Below, piece by piece: positions 1-31,901 of a DNA stretch of 64,000 nucleotides (the stretch's first letter is position 1; every line of letters starts with the position of its first letter). The stretch is from positions 358,501 through 422,500 of the forward strand of contig JAMWET010005005.1 of assembly GCA_024036415.1 (NCBI GenBank), given 5' to 3'. The notes below the pieces were generated by a model. That model saw nothing but the letters and a program-made list of their open reading frames with translations, did not search any database and was not told the origin of the DNA. Source of the DNA: Prochilodus magdalenae. Lineage: Eukaryota; Chordata; Actinopteri; Characiformes; Prochilodontidae. Position numbers and translations under genes: made by a program.

Positions 1-589
1 GTATTAGATACACAGTACTTATTATTTACTGTTATTTTATCTGGGGTATTTTAATAAGGTTTAATTTACATTAGATATTAAATAAACCTTAAATGTAATA
101 ATTCAGAGATTAATCTAATAAACATACATTTAGTTACATAATATTCAGTCCACATGTAAAGTACCAGTTTAATTGAACACAGAATTAATATTTTATTGAA
201 ATAAAGAACAGTTGTTATTACTGAACAGAATGATGTTATTATAAATCATAGAGAGGCAATGATTTCAATAATGTTCCAGTGTTGTTCAGATTTACCTTTT
301 ATTATTGTTTTTGTTTATAAAAATCACATGCCTTAAGATCAGTATCGGGATGCTAGCTTTGGTATTACTTGGTATCAAATCGAATGAATGATCAGTGATA
401 TCGCCCATCCCTGAAAAAAACATGCCAAACAAACGAATCACATCAAACAAACAGACAAACACACCTGAAGAGGCGGACCTGTAGGCGCCTAAGTGGACCG
501 AGCTGAACCCCAAAACCCCAGCTAACAGTCCAGAATGGGTTTAAGGATGAGCAGTTCGGTCTCCGGTATAGACGCCATAAACGCTGCTC
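1..589. other. AT-rich upstream spacer
   Basis: The first 300 bases are AT-rich with no gene-like reading frame. Base composition shifts towards GC from about 470 as the CpG-rich promoter patch is approached. The short open frames on the minus strand here resemble no protein I know. Confidence 0.6.
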
Positions 590-1330
590 GGCTCTCCTGA
601 CCGTGTCCGTGTGAAGGGTGGTGAGCTCATTCTCCCAGCGTGTGGAGGGCGGGGCGCGAGGCGTCATCAGAACCAGTCACTGCAGCGGAGGGTTTTTTCC
701 CCACCTGTTTTCCGCGTACCGCGCTACTGGCTAGCGGCTTATTTCTCACAGACGGACTGCTCGTGAATATAACGTACTGACCAATCACAGCGCATAAGGG
801 TGGATCCCACTAGCCAATCCCAGCGCAGGAGGCGGAGCCTGTCTGAATACGGGTGGCAAAGAAAGTCCAGGTCGCTGCATTGTACGGCTGCTGATGCTGA
901 GCAGGAACGCGGCGCTGAGGGGAATGTAGCGCTATGGATGCGGCTCTGGGTTTTGCAGGCCGCGGTTCCTGGGTAGGATGTCTTTTTCGGTAAGAATCGC
1001 TTTGTGTTCTGACCCGGTTCCGGATGAAACCTGCACGCGGCTGTACGAGATGTAAGTTTTTTCTAAACGGGACCGGAAATGGTGTTTATCCGTTATCAGC
1101 GCGCGGACGGCCTCGGTGCAGCTCGTAGGCTAGTCCGGTTCAATCAGACGGACGGATCGTCGCTACATCGTGTGTAATGTGTTTTTACGGATGTGTAGGT
1201 ACCAAGTGCTGTGTGTCTGGATCCATTAACGAGTCGGTGGAAGCTTAAGAATTGTATTAGGTCGCCCAGCATCCGAGCTGTGTTCTAGATAATGAGCGAT
1301 CTCTGATGGCCGCTCAGAGCCCTGAACGTC
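590..1330 (+). promoter_or_regulatory. jakmip2: CpG-rich promoter region of jakmip2
   Basis: A GC- and CpG-rich patch stands out from the AT-rich surroundings. It holds two CCAAT boxes (781-785 and 814-818) about 33 bases apart and a GC-box-like run at about 828-839. No clear TATA box is seen, which fits a CpG-island promoter. It is the only such patch upstream of the coding first exon at 13179 on the same strand, so I assign it to jakmip2. The link to that exon is inferred from position, because no transcript is available here. A divergent transcript on the minus strand is possible but unsupported. Confidence 0.55.
850..989 (+). other. jakmip2: Candidate noncoding first exon of jakmip2
   Basis: Downstream of the CCAAT and GC boxes, GC-rich sequence runs to a good splice-donor match (GTAAGA at 990-995). 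A 5' UTR exon ending at 989 could be joined to the acceptor at 13070. The start at 850 is a guess. An alternative is that transcription starts further downstream. Confidence 0.3.
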
Positions 1331-1716
1331 ACCAGGCGGCCTGAGATACAGGATGGAGCTTCTACTGCTGCTTCTGTTGCTGCTGCGTACAGACCTGACT
1401 GTGTGTGTTACACACTGATCAGACCATTATCGGAACACAGCTGCGGTATGTGGTTCTAGCTTCAGACCTTGTCACCGTTCTCAGCAGCGAGTTCCCCCTT
1501 AGGCAGAATAAAGTCTCGTGTCTTAACGCGATGTTAAACACGGCCAGTCCTTTACTGAGTATTTTACCTACACACCATGTGTCCTGCATAAATGTGACCT
1601 CTAATACGGCAGCTCAGTGATCAAAACCCCTGCTGAGGGAAGATGAGGGCAGATGAATGTGACATAGGCGGAGTATTCAGTTTTACACCTTATAGTATGC
1701 TGGTGGTCATATATAT

Positions 1717-2009
1717 GGGTTTGTTCTCTGCTGAGTGTTTTAAGGTACGTGTGGTTCAGCAAAGTACTGCTGGGTTTGTTCTCCGCTGAGTGTTTTCAGG
1801 TACGTGTGGTTCAGTAAAGCACTGCTGGGTTTGTTCTCCGCTGAGTGTTTTCAGGTACGTGTGGTTCAGTAAAGTACTGCTGGGTTTGTTCTCCGCTGAG
1901 TGTTTTCAGGTACGTGTAGTTTAGTAAAATCCTGTTGTGTTTGTTCTTTGATAAGTGTTTTCAGGTATGTGCGGTTCAGTATGTCTTGCTGGGTGTGTTC
2001 TCTACTGAG
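1717..2009 (+). repeat. 55-bp minisatellite, about 5.3 copies
   Basis: A 55-bp unit is repeated head to tail. The first four copies are nearly identical, the fifth is diverged and one base shorter, and a sixth is partial. Each of the first five carries a GGTACGTG- or GGTATGTG-like core preceded in most copies by TTTTCA. It sits about 700 bp after the promoter patch, in the presumed first intron. Confidence 0.9.
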
Positions 2010-4795
2010 TCTTCTCTAATAGTAATACTTTTACTGCTGCTCCAGTATAACAGTGACAAGATATCTTTACTGCTCTGCATTTGCTCAGATTTCTGACTTT
2101 GGAGCTTTAGTATTTTATTTTTTACCAAAATAATAATAAAGATATAACAATGGAACCATACAGGTTACTAAGAAACCTTTATGCATATGTATGTAAATAC
2201 AGTTCTTGTACCTGAACCTGAGTGAACATAGAATACCCGGTATCACTTTCTACCTGAGTAAAGGTAATCAAGTAGTAGTTAGTTTAGTTATACTTTTAGT
2301 TATACTTTTTTAGGCCTTACTGAACATCACCTGTCCTGGACTGTGGCTGTTATGCATACACACATCACATTGCTGAAGCTGAGACATACATCATGCAACT
2401 GGCCGACTGTATAAAGCTACTAAAGATAGGAAGACCCATGTGTTTGGATACACAGGCTTGTCCTGATACTTTTCTCTGTGACTAATTGCTTTAAAAATGA
2501 CTTTCAAAAGGCAAATAATCTAGATTGCTGAAAAATTAATAAATAATAAAGAAAGAACAAATGCATTTATAATATAAACATATATAATATAATATAAAAG
2601 CTTCTTATCTTTCATTAGTTCTGTTTTGTTAGTGCTAAAACGTTATTCTCAGATTCTAGGGTTTTTATGTTTTTGTAATATGTGATGGTGTTCATATTCA
2701 CCAGTTCAGTCTGTGATGTCATTACAGTTAAACAGACAGCTCCTCAAATAACTGCTATGTGTCAGAACTGTTTAAGATCCTGCAGCATCGCCAGATAACA
2801 GTGGTGGTGGGCTCTGTGGTGGGCTCTATTTATTAAATTATTTTCTATAATTTTACAGAAAATGCTGATGATACCATGGATTCCTAATATTCACCGATAT
2901 TATTGGACAGGCATTATATTGTTCAGGCCCTGCTTCTAAGAAAACATGTTCAGATTTCATTTAACAGTTTTGTTACCCTGACCAGCTAACTGTATCCACT
3001 TAACCTGATAGCTAGCTGTGTTGAATGCAGTGTATCAGTTCTGTTGTCATCAGGTTGGGAATATAAAGTCAGGTCACTATTTTTCCTGTTATTTTACATA
3101 CTTTAATGTTAATGAGCCAATGAGCTGTGTACTTTAGGTAAGACAATACATATTGGCTTTATTTGCATTAGAGATCATTCAGCTTAAACATGCTAAAAGG
3201 ATATGCTGGAATGTTTATCAACATAGCAGTTTACATGGAGTTAAAGAAATCTGGGGTTCTTTCTACAGTTTATTTTAATAATCGGTGGAATCTTTAACAC
3301 TTTGGTGTAATAATCCGATTAATCCAGGTTTGCATATACAGTAGGATTATGTGTTGATACGATATGTACTATTATATAAGGGTTACAGTTCGATATATTG
3401 CCATATGTTACGATACAAGTAAACAAGGCGGTATATTGCGATATACTGAGTTTAAACATGGCACAACATGTACTATTGTCAACCACAAAGCTTTGACTAT
3501 TGATTAAAATCAATACTGTGTTTTGAGAATCAATACAACATTACAAAACATAATACTGTGATATTTGATATTTGCAGTATTTACTTTAACCTCTAATATA
3601 AAGCCAATTCTGTTCATATTCTGACATATATAGATATTTCTTTATATGTCAAGTGTTTAAGTACTATTCTACATTACTTAGTCATGCACTGGTATAACAC
3701 GAAAAGCAAATGCTGTAAGCATATTTTTGTGGTTATGTGAAAATCACAATGAATAAATCATTTGTTGTGAATACATTATTGTTGTAGTCAGTCACTAATC
3801 CTGTAGAAGTTAATTTACCAGAGTATGAAAGATAAGGCATGTGATATATGCATGTGCTTTTCGGATACTGGGTTTACTGAAACATCTCCAGCATTGCAAG
3901 CTTTAAGTCAATCTCAGCTTTTTTGACCCTTAGCCTGACTGGCAAGGAGAACAACTGACTACTGACTGCACAAACTGCATAACGCCTTGCTGCTCTCTTC
4001 CTCCAAAACCTAGCCTACCAACAATCCAATTTCACCAACAGGAAATGACATGGCCTGACCAAACTGAAGCGAGTGTACAGTATAATCTGTCTGGGGCTGG
4101 CATTAAGATTACATCATGTCCTCCACATGCCAGCGTGGGGTGAAATATTGCTGCATTTTTGGGACATTGTATTAAAGAAATGAAAATTAAATGGTTCTTT
4201 GTAAGGGAACATTTTCTAGGTGCATTTATCACCAAAGACAGCAAAAGCTGGAGATCTCTGCAAAGTAAACAGAGTGCTGTAAACTGTACAGTGATACATG
4301 TAATGTAGTGGAACGTTTGCATGTGTCCCGGAAATTAGGATCCCGGAAATTAGATGTGATCACTGCAGGATTGCGCATAGTTATCTGTGTTTGACTTCTT
4401 GAACCTTTGATACAATTTGTTTAGAGTCTTAGAGTAACAGTTACTGTTTGATTTTTTAGTACAGGTGAAACTAAGTCACAGTGCCAGGTTGCTGGTGTGT
4501 GCTGGTGATGAATTTAGTGAGCTGGTCAAGAAGTGGCCCATTGAATCTTACAGTAGAGATGGCATGATACCACTTACACTTCTCTAAAGTGAAAAGCTTC
4601 CAGTAGTGCTCACTGCATCATCGATTATGTACACCAGTCAGAGATGGCATGGGAATAAAACAGGAATATGCTGCTAGGTCGACAAAAACAGATTGAGAGT
4701 GATTGTTGGGTGAGTTATCATGTGAGTATTTGAGCAGGTTCATATGTCTGACAGTGCATTTGACAGCACTGTTAGCTAAAAGACTAACTGCTTAT
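2010..4795. other. Intronic DNA without recognised gene
   Basis: AT-rich sequence with no conserved reading frame. Part of 2010-2330 resembles the interior of hAT-type repeats that carry runs like ACTTTTACTGCTGCTCC, but no boundaries can be set. Nothing else is recognised. Confidence 0.5.
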
Positions 4796-4920
4796 TATAC
4801 ACTATATTGTCAAAAGTATTCACGGACCCTTCCAATTTATTAAAAATCAGGTGTTCCAATCACTTCCATGGCCACATGTGTATAAAACCAAGCACCTAGG
4901 CATGCAGACTGCTTCTACAT
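4796..4920 (+). mobile_element. Terminal fragment of a Tc1/mariner-like element
   Basis: The run beginning ACACTATATTGTCAAAAGTA, followed by the stretch up to the words for a short leader at 4870-4920, matches from memory the end and leader of a very common fish Tc1-like family. It stops where a second Tc1-type element begins at 4921, which suggests nested insertion. No transposase part of this family is seen directly adjacent. Confidence 0.6.
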
Positions 4921-5690
4921 ACAGTGGGGTGCAGTTTGGGCAGCGTTGTTAATTTTCCTGATTTACCTTTATAAAGCATTGATTGTTTGGATAAAAAAAA
5001 ATAAGTTAAATATATCATATAGGGGACAAACACAGCGATATTTGAGAAGTGAAATGAAGTTTATATGATTTACAGAAAGTGTGCAATAATTGTCTAAACA
5101 AAATTAGGCAGGTGCATAAATTTGGGCATCAAAAAAAAAAGTTTAGTAGATCCTCCTTGCACAGAAATAACAGCCTCTGAACGCTTCCTATAGCTTCTAA
5201 TGAGAGTCTGGATTGTGAATGCATTAGTAGATTTTGAGCAATGTTTAGGGTCGTTGTCTTGTTGGAAGATCCAGCCCCGGCGCAGCTTCAGCTTTGTCAC
5301 TTATTCCTGGACATTGGTCTCCAGAATCTGCTGATATTGATTGGAATCCATGCGTCCTTCAACTTTAACAAGATTCCCAGTCCCTGTACTGGCCACACAG
5401 CCCCACAGAATGATGGAACCACCACCAAATTTTACTGTGGGTAGCAGGTGTTTTTCTTGGAGTACTGTGTTCTTTTTCCTCCATGCATAACGGCCCTTGT
5501 TATGCCCAAATAACTCTATTTTAGTTTCATCAGTCCGCAGCACCTTATTCCAAAATGAAACTGGCTTGTCCAAATGTGCTTTAGCATACCTCAAGCGGCT
5601 CTGTTTGTGATGTGGGCAGAGAAAAGGCTTCCTCTGCATCACTCTCCCATACAGCATCTCCTTGTGTAAAGTGCGCAATTTGCAAGTTGG
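4921..5690 (-). mobile_element. Deleted Tc1-like transposon, minus strand
   Basis: The end at 4921-5110 matches the terminal inverted repeat of the fuller copy at 52626-54202. The minus strand encodes transposase pieces: residues around TLHKEMLYGRVMQ near 5665, the first catalytic segment (TDETKIELFG) near 5525, GGGSIILWGC near 5410, and FQQDNDPKH near 5250. An internal deletion joins the sequence just after KSTNAF to TIQTLIRSY, so the segment with the third catalytic residue (glutamate) is missing. The other end and the DNA-binding N-terminus are lost at about 5690, where it abuts another Tc1 remnant. The copy cannot encode a working enzyme. Confidence 0.85.
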
Positions 5691-5699
5691 GATCCTGTG

Positions 5700-5885
5700 C
5701 AAAATGTAAACAATGCAGAACATTTAATACAATGTAGTCCAAAAACCTGTGTATATAAGCTTCACAGATGTTCAGGTCACCCAGGCTATGTGCACTAAAG
5801 ACCCCCCAACATACCATCACTGAACCGTTTGCTGGTCCATGACACTTCTCCATTTCTCTTCAGTCCACTTCAAATGAGCTGGGGT
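5700..5885 (-). pseudogene. Degenerate Tc1-like transposase fragment
   Basis: Read on the minus strand, the stretch from about 5885 down to 5745 follows the order of a Tc1 transposase related to the one at 15.4 kb: a KW..EKWRSV-like segment, then SVMVCWGVFSAHS and GDLNICE. The segment with the first catalytic aspartate is deleted and stops interrupt the frame. It abuts the deleted element at 4921-5690, so this is a small nested cluster of dead copies. Confidence 0.55.
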
Positions 5886-8800
5886 AAAGAGAATGCGGTG
5901 GTTGTGTTTCTGGATTTGTTTATGTGTGGTTTTCTATCTGCATGGTGGAGTTTTAACTTGCATTTGTGGAGTAGTGATGAATTGTGTTCACAGACAAAAG
6001 TGTTGGGAAGTTTTCCTGAAACCATGCAGTGATTCCACTAACGTTTTTTGGGGTTAGCATTGAGCGTAAACCTCAGGTAGCTTAGCTTCTGTTTCTTGTG
6101 TCTTTGTCGTGTTCTTTAGTGGATTTAAAAACAAGGCCGAGTTAAAGTCCAGACACAGAGTTTATCGAGGAGTTCCTTCTCACTGTAGCGTACAGCATTT
6201 AGCTACAATACAGGCTTGGCTATTAAGATGAATATAACTAATTAACCTGTGTTCTGACTGGCTGTCTTGGTTTGTATCTCATTCAAGAAGCAGTTTGGGC
6301 TGGAACATTCTTATAACCTCACTGTGAATAGACGGAGCTAACCTATGAAACCTAACATATGAAAATGTATTAGCTTTAATTACATCATAAGAACAATGAG
6401 TTTAAACCAAGCTGTTTTTGCTCCTTAGTGTGTTAGGACAGGGTAGGGCTGGACAGCTCTGGCTTATGAGTGAACACGCAAAATGGCTTGTACTAGAAAG
6501 CAATGCATATGGATTAATGCGAGGTCAGCCACTGTTAGGGTCACACTTGCCACATCCGCATGCCTAGCTGAGACAAACACTGGCTAAAAATGACAACCAC
6601 AGAGACAAATGGACATAGCAGAGATGTCTGGGCATTGACTAAGGGATAATACAGCCACAGCAGACCTGTACAGGGGCCAAATCAGTATGTCCCTAAGGTG
6701 TGGAGGGGAGGGGAAGCGTAATCAGATTAGGGAACACACAAATAAACATTTCACTTTTGGTTTCCAGCGGCTCATGCATCTCCAGCCGTTTCTGGGTTAA
6801 TACAGCATTAGAGACAGTGGCCTCTGTGTGACAGGGCCCAGTCCACATTCATGTCCAGATGTGGCTCTGACGTTGGCAAGGTGGACTGCAGCATTCCTGT
6901 CAACAGAAAGCCAGGTCTTTCTTCTTTCTGTAATGGTGATAAGCGAGTCAACAGATGCGGCCCATATACCATGTTCACACTGCTTATTGTTCAGTTTGTT
7001 CTGAGTGTTTGCTCAGATCTGATCTTTTCGCTGAGGTGATTCACGGTTATGCGGGTAAGTGACTTTTATCTGTCATTAATGTTAATTAACTTAGGGTTAG
7101 GGTTGCACTCTGTATCACTGTATTACTCAAATCACATCTTAAAACAGATTTTTAATGATCTAGGGTTAGAGGAACAATAGTAGAAGTAACTGTATTAAAT
7201 TCTAAATAAAATGTCAAGCATATGTTGCCGAACTATATATCAATGCTGCAGTAAGCTTAAGTCAGTGGTATTTTTAAAACCTTTAATTTAGTTTTTTGAA
7301 TTACAAAAAAAAATGTCTTTTAAGTACAGTAAAGAGGGTGACTGTGACATTAAATAATTAACATATAAGATCATAGTTTACAAAAAAAAATATTTTGTTT
7401 CTAAACATTAAATTACTGAGAACCTGTCAAACAAATGTTAAGCGTTTTAAGGAAATTCATTAATTTTATTTTTTTTTACACTAACGAGTCACATGACATC
7501 GTGGCTAATAGGGCACAATATGGCCATTTTCACTGAGGAGTGTACTCACTTTCGATGCCAGCGGTTTAGACCTTAATGGCTGTGTGTTGAGTTATTATTA
7601 GGGCACAGAAAATTTACACTGTTATATGTGTTATAGACGTTATATGTACTGCTTTACATTGTATCAAAGTGTCATATCTTCAGTGTTCTCCCATGAAGTA
7701 AATATTATGAAATATTTACAAAAATGTGAGGGGTGTACTGACTTTTTTGAGATACTGTACATCATTGACCCATTGCACTGACACTGTTATATATTATACC
7801 TTATGGATGAAACAGCCCAAACGCTTAAAAACAATCACGCAATAAAGACGCCACATGTAATTTTGCTCAGCTGGAAAGCTTAAATCCATATTAAACCCTA
7901 TTAGGAGACCAGCTTGTACGTTTTCTGCATGTGTTATAAGTTTAGTGCTTTGTAGACAAACATTTATTGAGTCTGGACCTGCGTGCCAGTTTGTTTGTGT
8001 ACATACTTTCTACATGCATTCATTGTTCTTATCTTGACCAACGAGAGAAAAGTCAAATCATCTCTACCATATGAGAATGTCCAGGCAGACTTCTTAAAGT
8101 GTTGCTAGACATCACTGACAGCTGGGTAGAGATTAGCTCCAGAACTGCTGTGCTGGAACCAAAGACACACGTGCAGCGCTCGCTTCTTATCTGCAATCTT
8201 CCAGTGTAATCTTTTAATCACTGTTATGTCACCTTGATGATAAACAGGTTATGTAAAGAGAAGTAGAGGAAGTTTGGGAGATTAGGGCCCTGTTAAATCT
8301 TTTTACAGATCAGATTTTGGGGCTCCTTTTTTATTTCATCCATTTTTACTTTAATAAAGCTCGTTTAAAACTGTGAACGGGACATTCAGTAAAATGCAGT
8401 ACCAACAGAAATCTATCATTTGTTCATTCTTCTGAATCAGTTATTTAACTAACAAAAGCAAAAAGAGTTAGACCTGTTTAAACATTGTACAATAAGCAGG
8501 TGAGTTGGTAACAGGTGAGAGATTATGATTAGGAATTAAAGGAGCTCCACCAAAGGCTCAGTCTCTGCGCGCACCACTTTGTGCCAGACTTTATGAGTGA
8601 ACTACTCAACTCAATTCATAAATAGTTTGGGTGTTTCACATCTACCATGCCACAATAATATAAGGAGATTCAGTGTTAGGGTTAGAGTGTGCATGAACAT
8701 CTTAACACACCTCTCAAAGCAAGAAATTCTATGTACTACACAAGGTGCACATCAATAAACCTGGGTAGGCGCAGAGTTCTCTGGGCTGGAACTTATCTCA

Positions 8801-8955
8801 GATGGTCAGAAAAACAGTTTTGTGTTTCAGGAATGGGCAAAAATTCCAGTCCAAATTCCATGTCCTCAGTTTTCAAACCATTTACAGTGTGATTAAGAGG
8901 AACCTGATGTAACTCTGCGTTAAACATGCCACTATCCCGACTTTGAGTGTGTCTA
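5886..8955. other. Intronic DNA without recognised gene
   Basis: No conserved reading frame or RNA gene is recognised in this AT-rich stretch of the presumed first intron. The short open frames lack codon bias and similarity to families I know. Confidence 0.5.
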
Positions 8956-10700
8956 ATAAGATAAGATAAAGATAAGATGCCTTTATTGTCATTGCACAGT
9001 GTACAACGAAATTGAGCAGCAATCCGACAGCACTTTACACTCCAAATATTCAAACATATTAACATAAAGTGCAAAGACTGAGAGAGAGACAGAAGGAAAA
9101 ATATATATATATATAAAAATAAAACAATAATATACATATATACACATTTCCTAAAAAATATTTAAATGTAATAAATGACTATAAAAACTGTATATTCTAA
9201 ACAGACAATAGACAGGTGAGGTAGCAGTTAGTTATTGCACATTCTTGGATAGCTTATTGAGATATTTATTGCGCATCAAGAGGCTTTCTTTTTGCATAGA
9301 GGAATATATATTGAACACTTGAGGACAAATAGTGCAGTGAGTGATAAATAGAACAGGGTTGAAATGGAACACTGGAACAGTATACAGTGCTCTATTGGAG
9401 TCTGTGCCAGTGAAGTGTCGAGGTAGTGTTTAGTTCACTTCTACTGAGCACAGTGTTCTATAAGAGTCCTTGTCAGTGTGTGTGTGTTTGGAAGTGTTCA
9501 GTTCCCGTATGGCTCTGGGGTAAAAACTTTTGAGTCTGTTTGTCCGGGACGTGATGGACCTAAAGCGTTTACCAGGGGGCAGCAGGTCAAACAGGTGATG
9601 TCCTGGGTGAAATGGGTCTTTCAGGATGTTGGCTGCTCTGTTTAGGCAACGTGAGTTGAACAGGTCCTCCAGGCAGGGCAGGGGGCAGCCAAAGATCTTC
9701 TGGGCTGTGTTTATGACTCTCTGCAGTGCTCTCCTTTCTGCCGTCGAGCAGCTGCTGTACCACGTTGAGATACAGTATGTCAGCACACTCTCGATGGCGG
9801 AGCGGTAGTAGGACACCAACAGCTTCTCCTGAACGTTGTTTTTCCTGAGAATTCTCAGAAAGTAGAGCCTCTGCTGTGCCTTCTTGATCAAAGCTATGGT
9901 ATTGTTGGTCCAGGAGAGATCTTCAGAAATGTGTGTGCCCAGAAATCTGAAGGACAGGACTCTTTCAACACCATCCCCACTGATGTACAGTGGTGGTGGT
10001 ACTGCACCTCTCCGCCGAAAGTCTGTAATGAGTTCTTTTGTTTTCGAGGAGTTCAGGTTGAGATTATTCCTTGAACACCACTCAGTCAGTCCTTGGACTT
10101 CATCCCTGTAGGCGGTCTCATCTTCTCCAGAAAAAAGTCCAACCACTGTCGTGTCATCTGCAAACCTTACTGGTGTTGGAGGAGTGAGTGGGGACACAGT
10201 CATAGGTGTAAAGAGAATACAATAGCGGACTAAGCACACACCCTTGGGGTGCTCCGGTGTTGAGTTTAAGGGTGGAGGAATGATGGAGACCCAACCTAAC
10301 AGACTGGGTGCGGTCTGTCAGAAAGTCTTTGATCCAGAGGCAGGTGGGTTGTGAGAGTCCTAGCTCTGTGAGTTTGGTCACCGGTCTGTGGGGGATGACT
10401 GTGTTAAACGCTGAGCTGAAGTCCATGAAGAGCATCCTCACATAGCTCCCCTGGTGCTCCAGGTGTGTGAGTGCTGTGTGAAGAGCAGTGGTGATGGCAT
10501 CTTCTGTGGATCTGTTTGCTTTGTAGGCAAACTGGTGTGAGTCAAAGGTGGGCAGGAGGACACTTCATTATGATCGGTGTGAGTGCGACCGGACGGTAGT
10601 CATTGAGGTCGCTGGTGGTATTCTTTTTTGGCAGAGGAATGATGGTGGCAGACTTCAGACAAGGTGGAATGATGGATTTGGACAGTAATACTTGTTTATA
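8956..10700 (-). mobile_element. 5'-truncated CR1/L2-type LINE, minus strand
   Basis: The minus strand encodes the C-terminal part of a non-LTR reverse transcriptase. [13 protein letters not shown] lies near 10525, then a [12 protein letters not shown] segment, [13 protein letters not shown] near 10230 and the catalytic FADD box at about 10160, with the thumb region running to a stop at 9430. A frameshift lies near 10160-10230, between the QGCVLSP and FADD blocks. Another break lies near 10560. The 3' tail at 8956-9010 (on + as ATAAGATAAGATAAAG then CCTTTATTGTCATTGCACAG) is the short-repeat tail style of CR1/L2 elements. No endonuclease or ORF1 is present. Confidence 0.85.
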
Positions 10701-11733
10701 CTGTATTAGTGGGTCACTGAAAACATTGGAAATCTTTTTTCTGTAGTTCTATCAGTTAATTTAAGGTTTAGGAGAATGAACGAATCACAGATTCCTTTAT
10801 TTGTACAGTAATAAAGAGTAGTGAATTTATATCCTCAATTTTTATTCTGGTTGGTTGCTGTTTGCTTTGTCAGTGAAGCTAGTTTGGGCTCCTGACTGCT
10901 TAAGATCAGCAGTGTGGAGGAGGGATATGTGTCCTCTGCTATGCAGCATGTGCGTGGGAGATCGCTGCACACTGCACGTGTTGCCAGGGTAACGAGCAGC
11001 CAAGCTGTGGGTCGTTCCCAGTGGGCCTGGCGACCCTGTTGCCTGTTAAACCCAAATATGTAAGCTGTGTAAACCAACCTGTGAACACCTAAGATCAGAG
11101 CACAGCTATAGGACTGTATAACTCTAGTGTGACTCGCTGGCGTGAGGAGTACTGTATTTAGCTGGAGTGGCGTGCTGCTGAGAGCGCTTTAGACATAGCC
11201 CCAGCCAGATAATGACTTTACACATGGTAAAAATAATGAAAACGAGTGACATCATTAAAGCGGGCTGCTGTGGGACTGTGAGGTAAACAGAGATAACACG
11301 CTAAACAGTTTAGTTGGTTTTTATATGATATATACACTCATAAATCTATTTTCTGTATTTGGTATTTGGGGATTTAGTCTCTTTAAACTTACTAATGTAA
11401 CATTGTGTTGTAAAACAAGGAGGAATGGTAGTACAGTACTGATAGATGTGATATTAAAATATAAAGAGTAACATAAAACCTGTAAATATTTTGTTATAGG
11501 CTGAACTCTGTTACTATTCAGTATGTTCTTCGAAGGTATAAAGTTACTGATTACTGATTTACAAGCAGAATCTCTTCCTGCTGTGCAGTGTGAGAGGGGA
11601 AGCAATGTCCAAATAACTGCCCAAGCGAGCTCCAATTGAGCAGCCGAACAATTGGATGAATTTCAGAAAGTTGGGTCGTTTGTCTCATAGTTTGAGCAAA
11701 TATCATGAGGTGATCTCTCGAAGTCGCCATATA

Positions 11734-11784
11734 TAATCTAAACAAAGAGAACATAAGTAAACACAAAATGCAGCCATAATGCAA
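11734..11784 (+). repeat. 51-bp exact direct repeat, copy 1
   Basis: This 51-bp stretch recurs without mismatch at 13667-13717, 1,933 bp away. It starts TAATCTAAACAAAGAGAACA. It matches no repeat family I recognise. Confidence 0.9.
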
Positions 11785-12339
11785 ACCATATACCAATTGT
11801 CACAACTACTTCTCCTACACAGCTGCACACACATAAACACGTGCTACAGATTCGGTATTAGCAGTCCATACATGCAGACTGTACTACAGTGATGTTTTAC
11901 ATTGCCTCTGTAGTTCGGCTGGTTTTCAGGTTCAGTGCAGTGCAGTGTAGTGTAGTAAATCACCCATGTCGTGTCATGTGAATCGGACAGGGTGTTTTCA
12001 TACAGTGTGAGTACATACATCACAGGTTTTCCCTGTACACGATGGGTGATTCAAACATGCAGTATGAGCCAAGATTTCTAAAAGCACACAGGTAAAACCT
12101 GGCTTAGGTGTGTGCCTGGCTTAAGTGTGTAACACGTAAAAGGCATTAGCCTTGGTGAGTCACACATGTTCAGAGAGCCTTTTAGAAACTTTTGATTACT
12201 CTAATAGTGTAGATATGATCATATGCTGCAAGGCACTGTGCACCTGAATGGACAATGAAAGTGATTTGACTTGTTTAGGTCCAGCTCGCCCCTGATGATT
12301 CACAGTCTAGTCAGGGTGATGCAAAACAAGTGAGTCCCA

Positions 12340-12505
12340 GTGTTTATCCTGGAGATTTATCATGCTATGAAGTTTAGTTTCAGTCCTAATCTAACACACC
12401 TGATCCAGCTAATGAATGCTTTATGAAGGTTCTAAATTTTAGTGCTAGGTGTGTTAGAGCAGAACTTTCCATTATAGTGGATCTCCAGGAGTGCAGTTAA
12501 CTTAA
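12340..12505. repeat. Short interspersed repeat with inverted ends
   Basis: The ends carry TCCTGGAGAT and its inverse ATCTCCAGGA. The interior has the phrase CACACCTGATCCAGCTAAT and GTGTGTTAGAGCAG, which I know from a very frequent short fish repeat. No coding capacity. Confidence 0.55.
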
Positions 12506-13070
12506 ACTGGTATTCTCTGCTCTGTGGCTGGTGAGTAATTCAGGTTATCACACAAGATTTGGACAGCATGTGGACGTTTGAACCTGGAACCACACAAAAT
12601 GGAAATGCTTTCAAATGCCATGTTTTCCTGTGATTCACATTAAACTGTCCTAAAACTGTGTGAGATTTGCTTCTGAGATTTAGTTTTTTTTTTTGGTCAG
12701 TTTCCTGTGACATCAGATCATCAGCTGTTGGGAAAATAAGATCTGGTTCAGGGTCAACTCAATAAAGGCAGGTTTCAGCCCCAGTAAGACTATATAATGA
12801 AAGCATCATTCAAATTAACCCAGCCTACTTTTACTGTCATGTATAAACCATCCAGTGCAGGTCAGAAGACACATCATGTGTTGTGAAAGGGCAAAATCTT
12901 TTGACTCTCTAATGTTTGCATGAAAAAATTGTCATAATTTATTGAAATGCATTGAAACAACACAATTCAACAACAGTCTAAAGCTGTTAAGGTGGTATAA
13001 GAAATGGGTTAGGTTTTTCCTTCATGGTGGTTCCGTGTTAATTTCTCTGTGTTTTGTTGTTACCCTGCAG

Positions 13071-31901
<18,831 letters not shown>

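Larger units (their letters stand above)
10701..13070. other. Intronic DNA before the coding first exon
   Basis: No gene is recognised. The stretch contains one copy of a 51-bp exact repeat (11734-11784) and a short palindromic interspersed repeat (12340-12505), each listed separately. A polypyrimidine-type acceptor ends it at 13070. Confidence 0.5.

Noticed and set aside
1717..2009. Regularly spaced repeats that could suggest a CRISPR array
   Set aside because: The units are contiguous 55-bp tandem copies without unique spacers, in a vertebrate intron.
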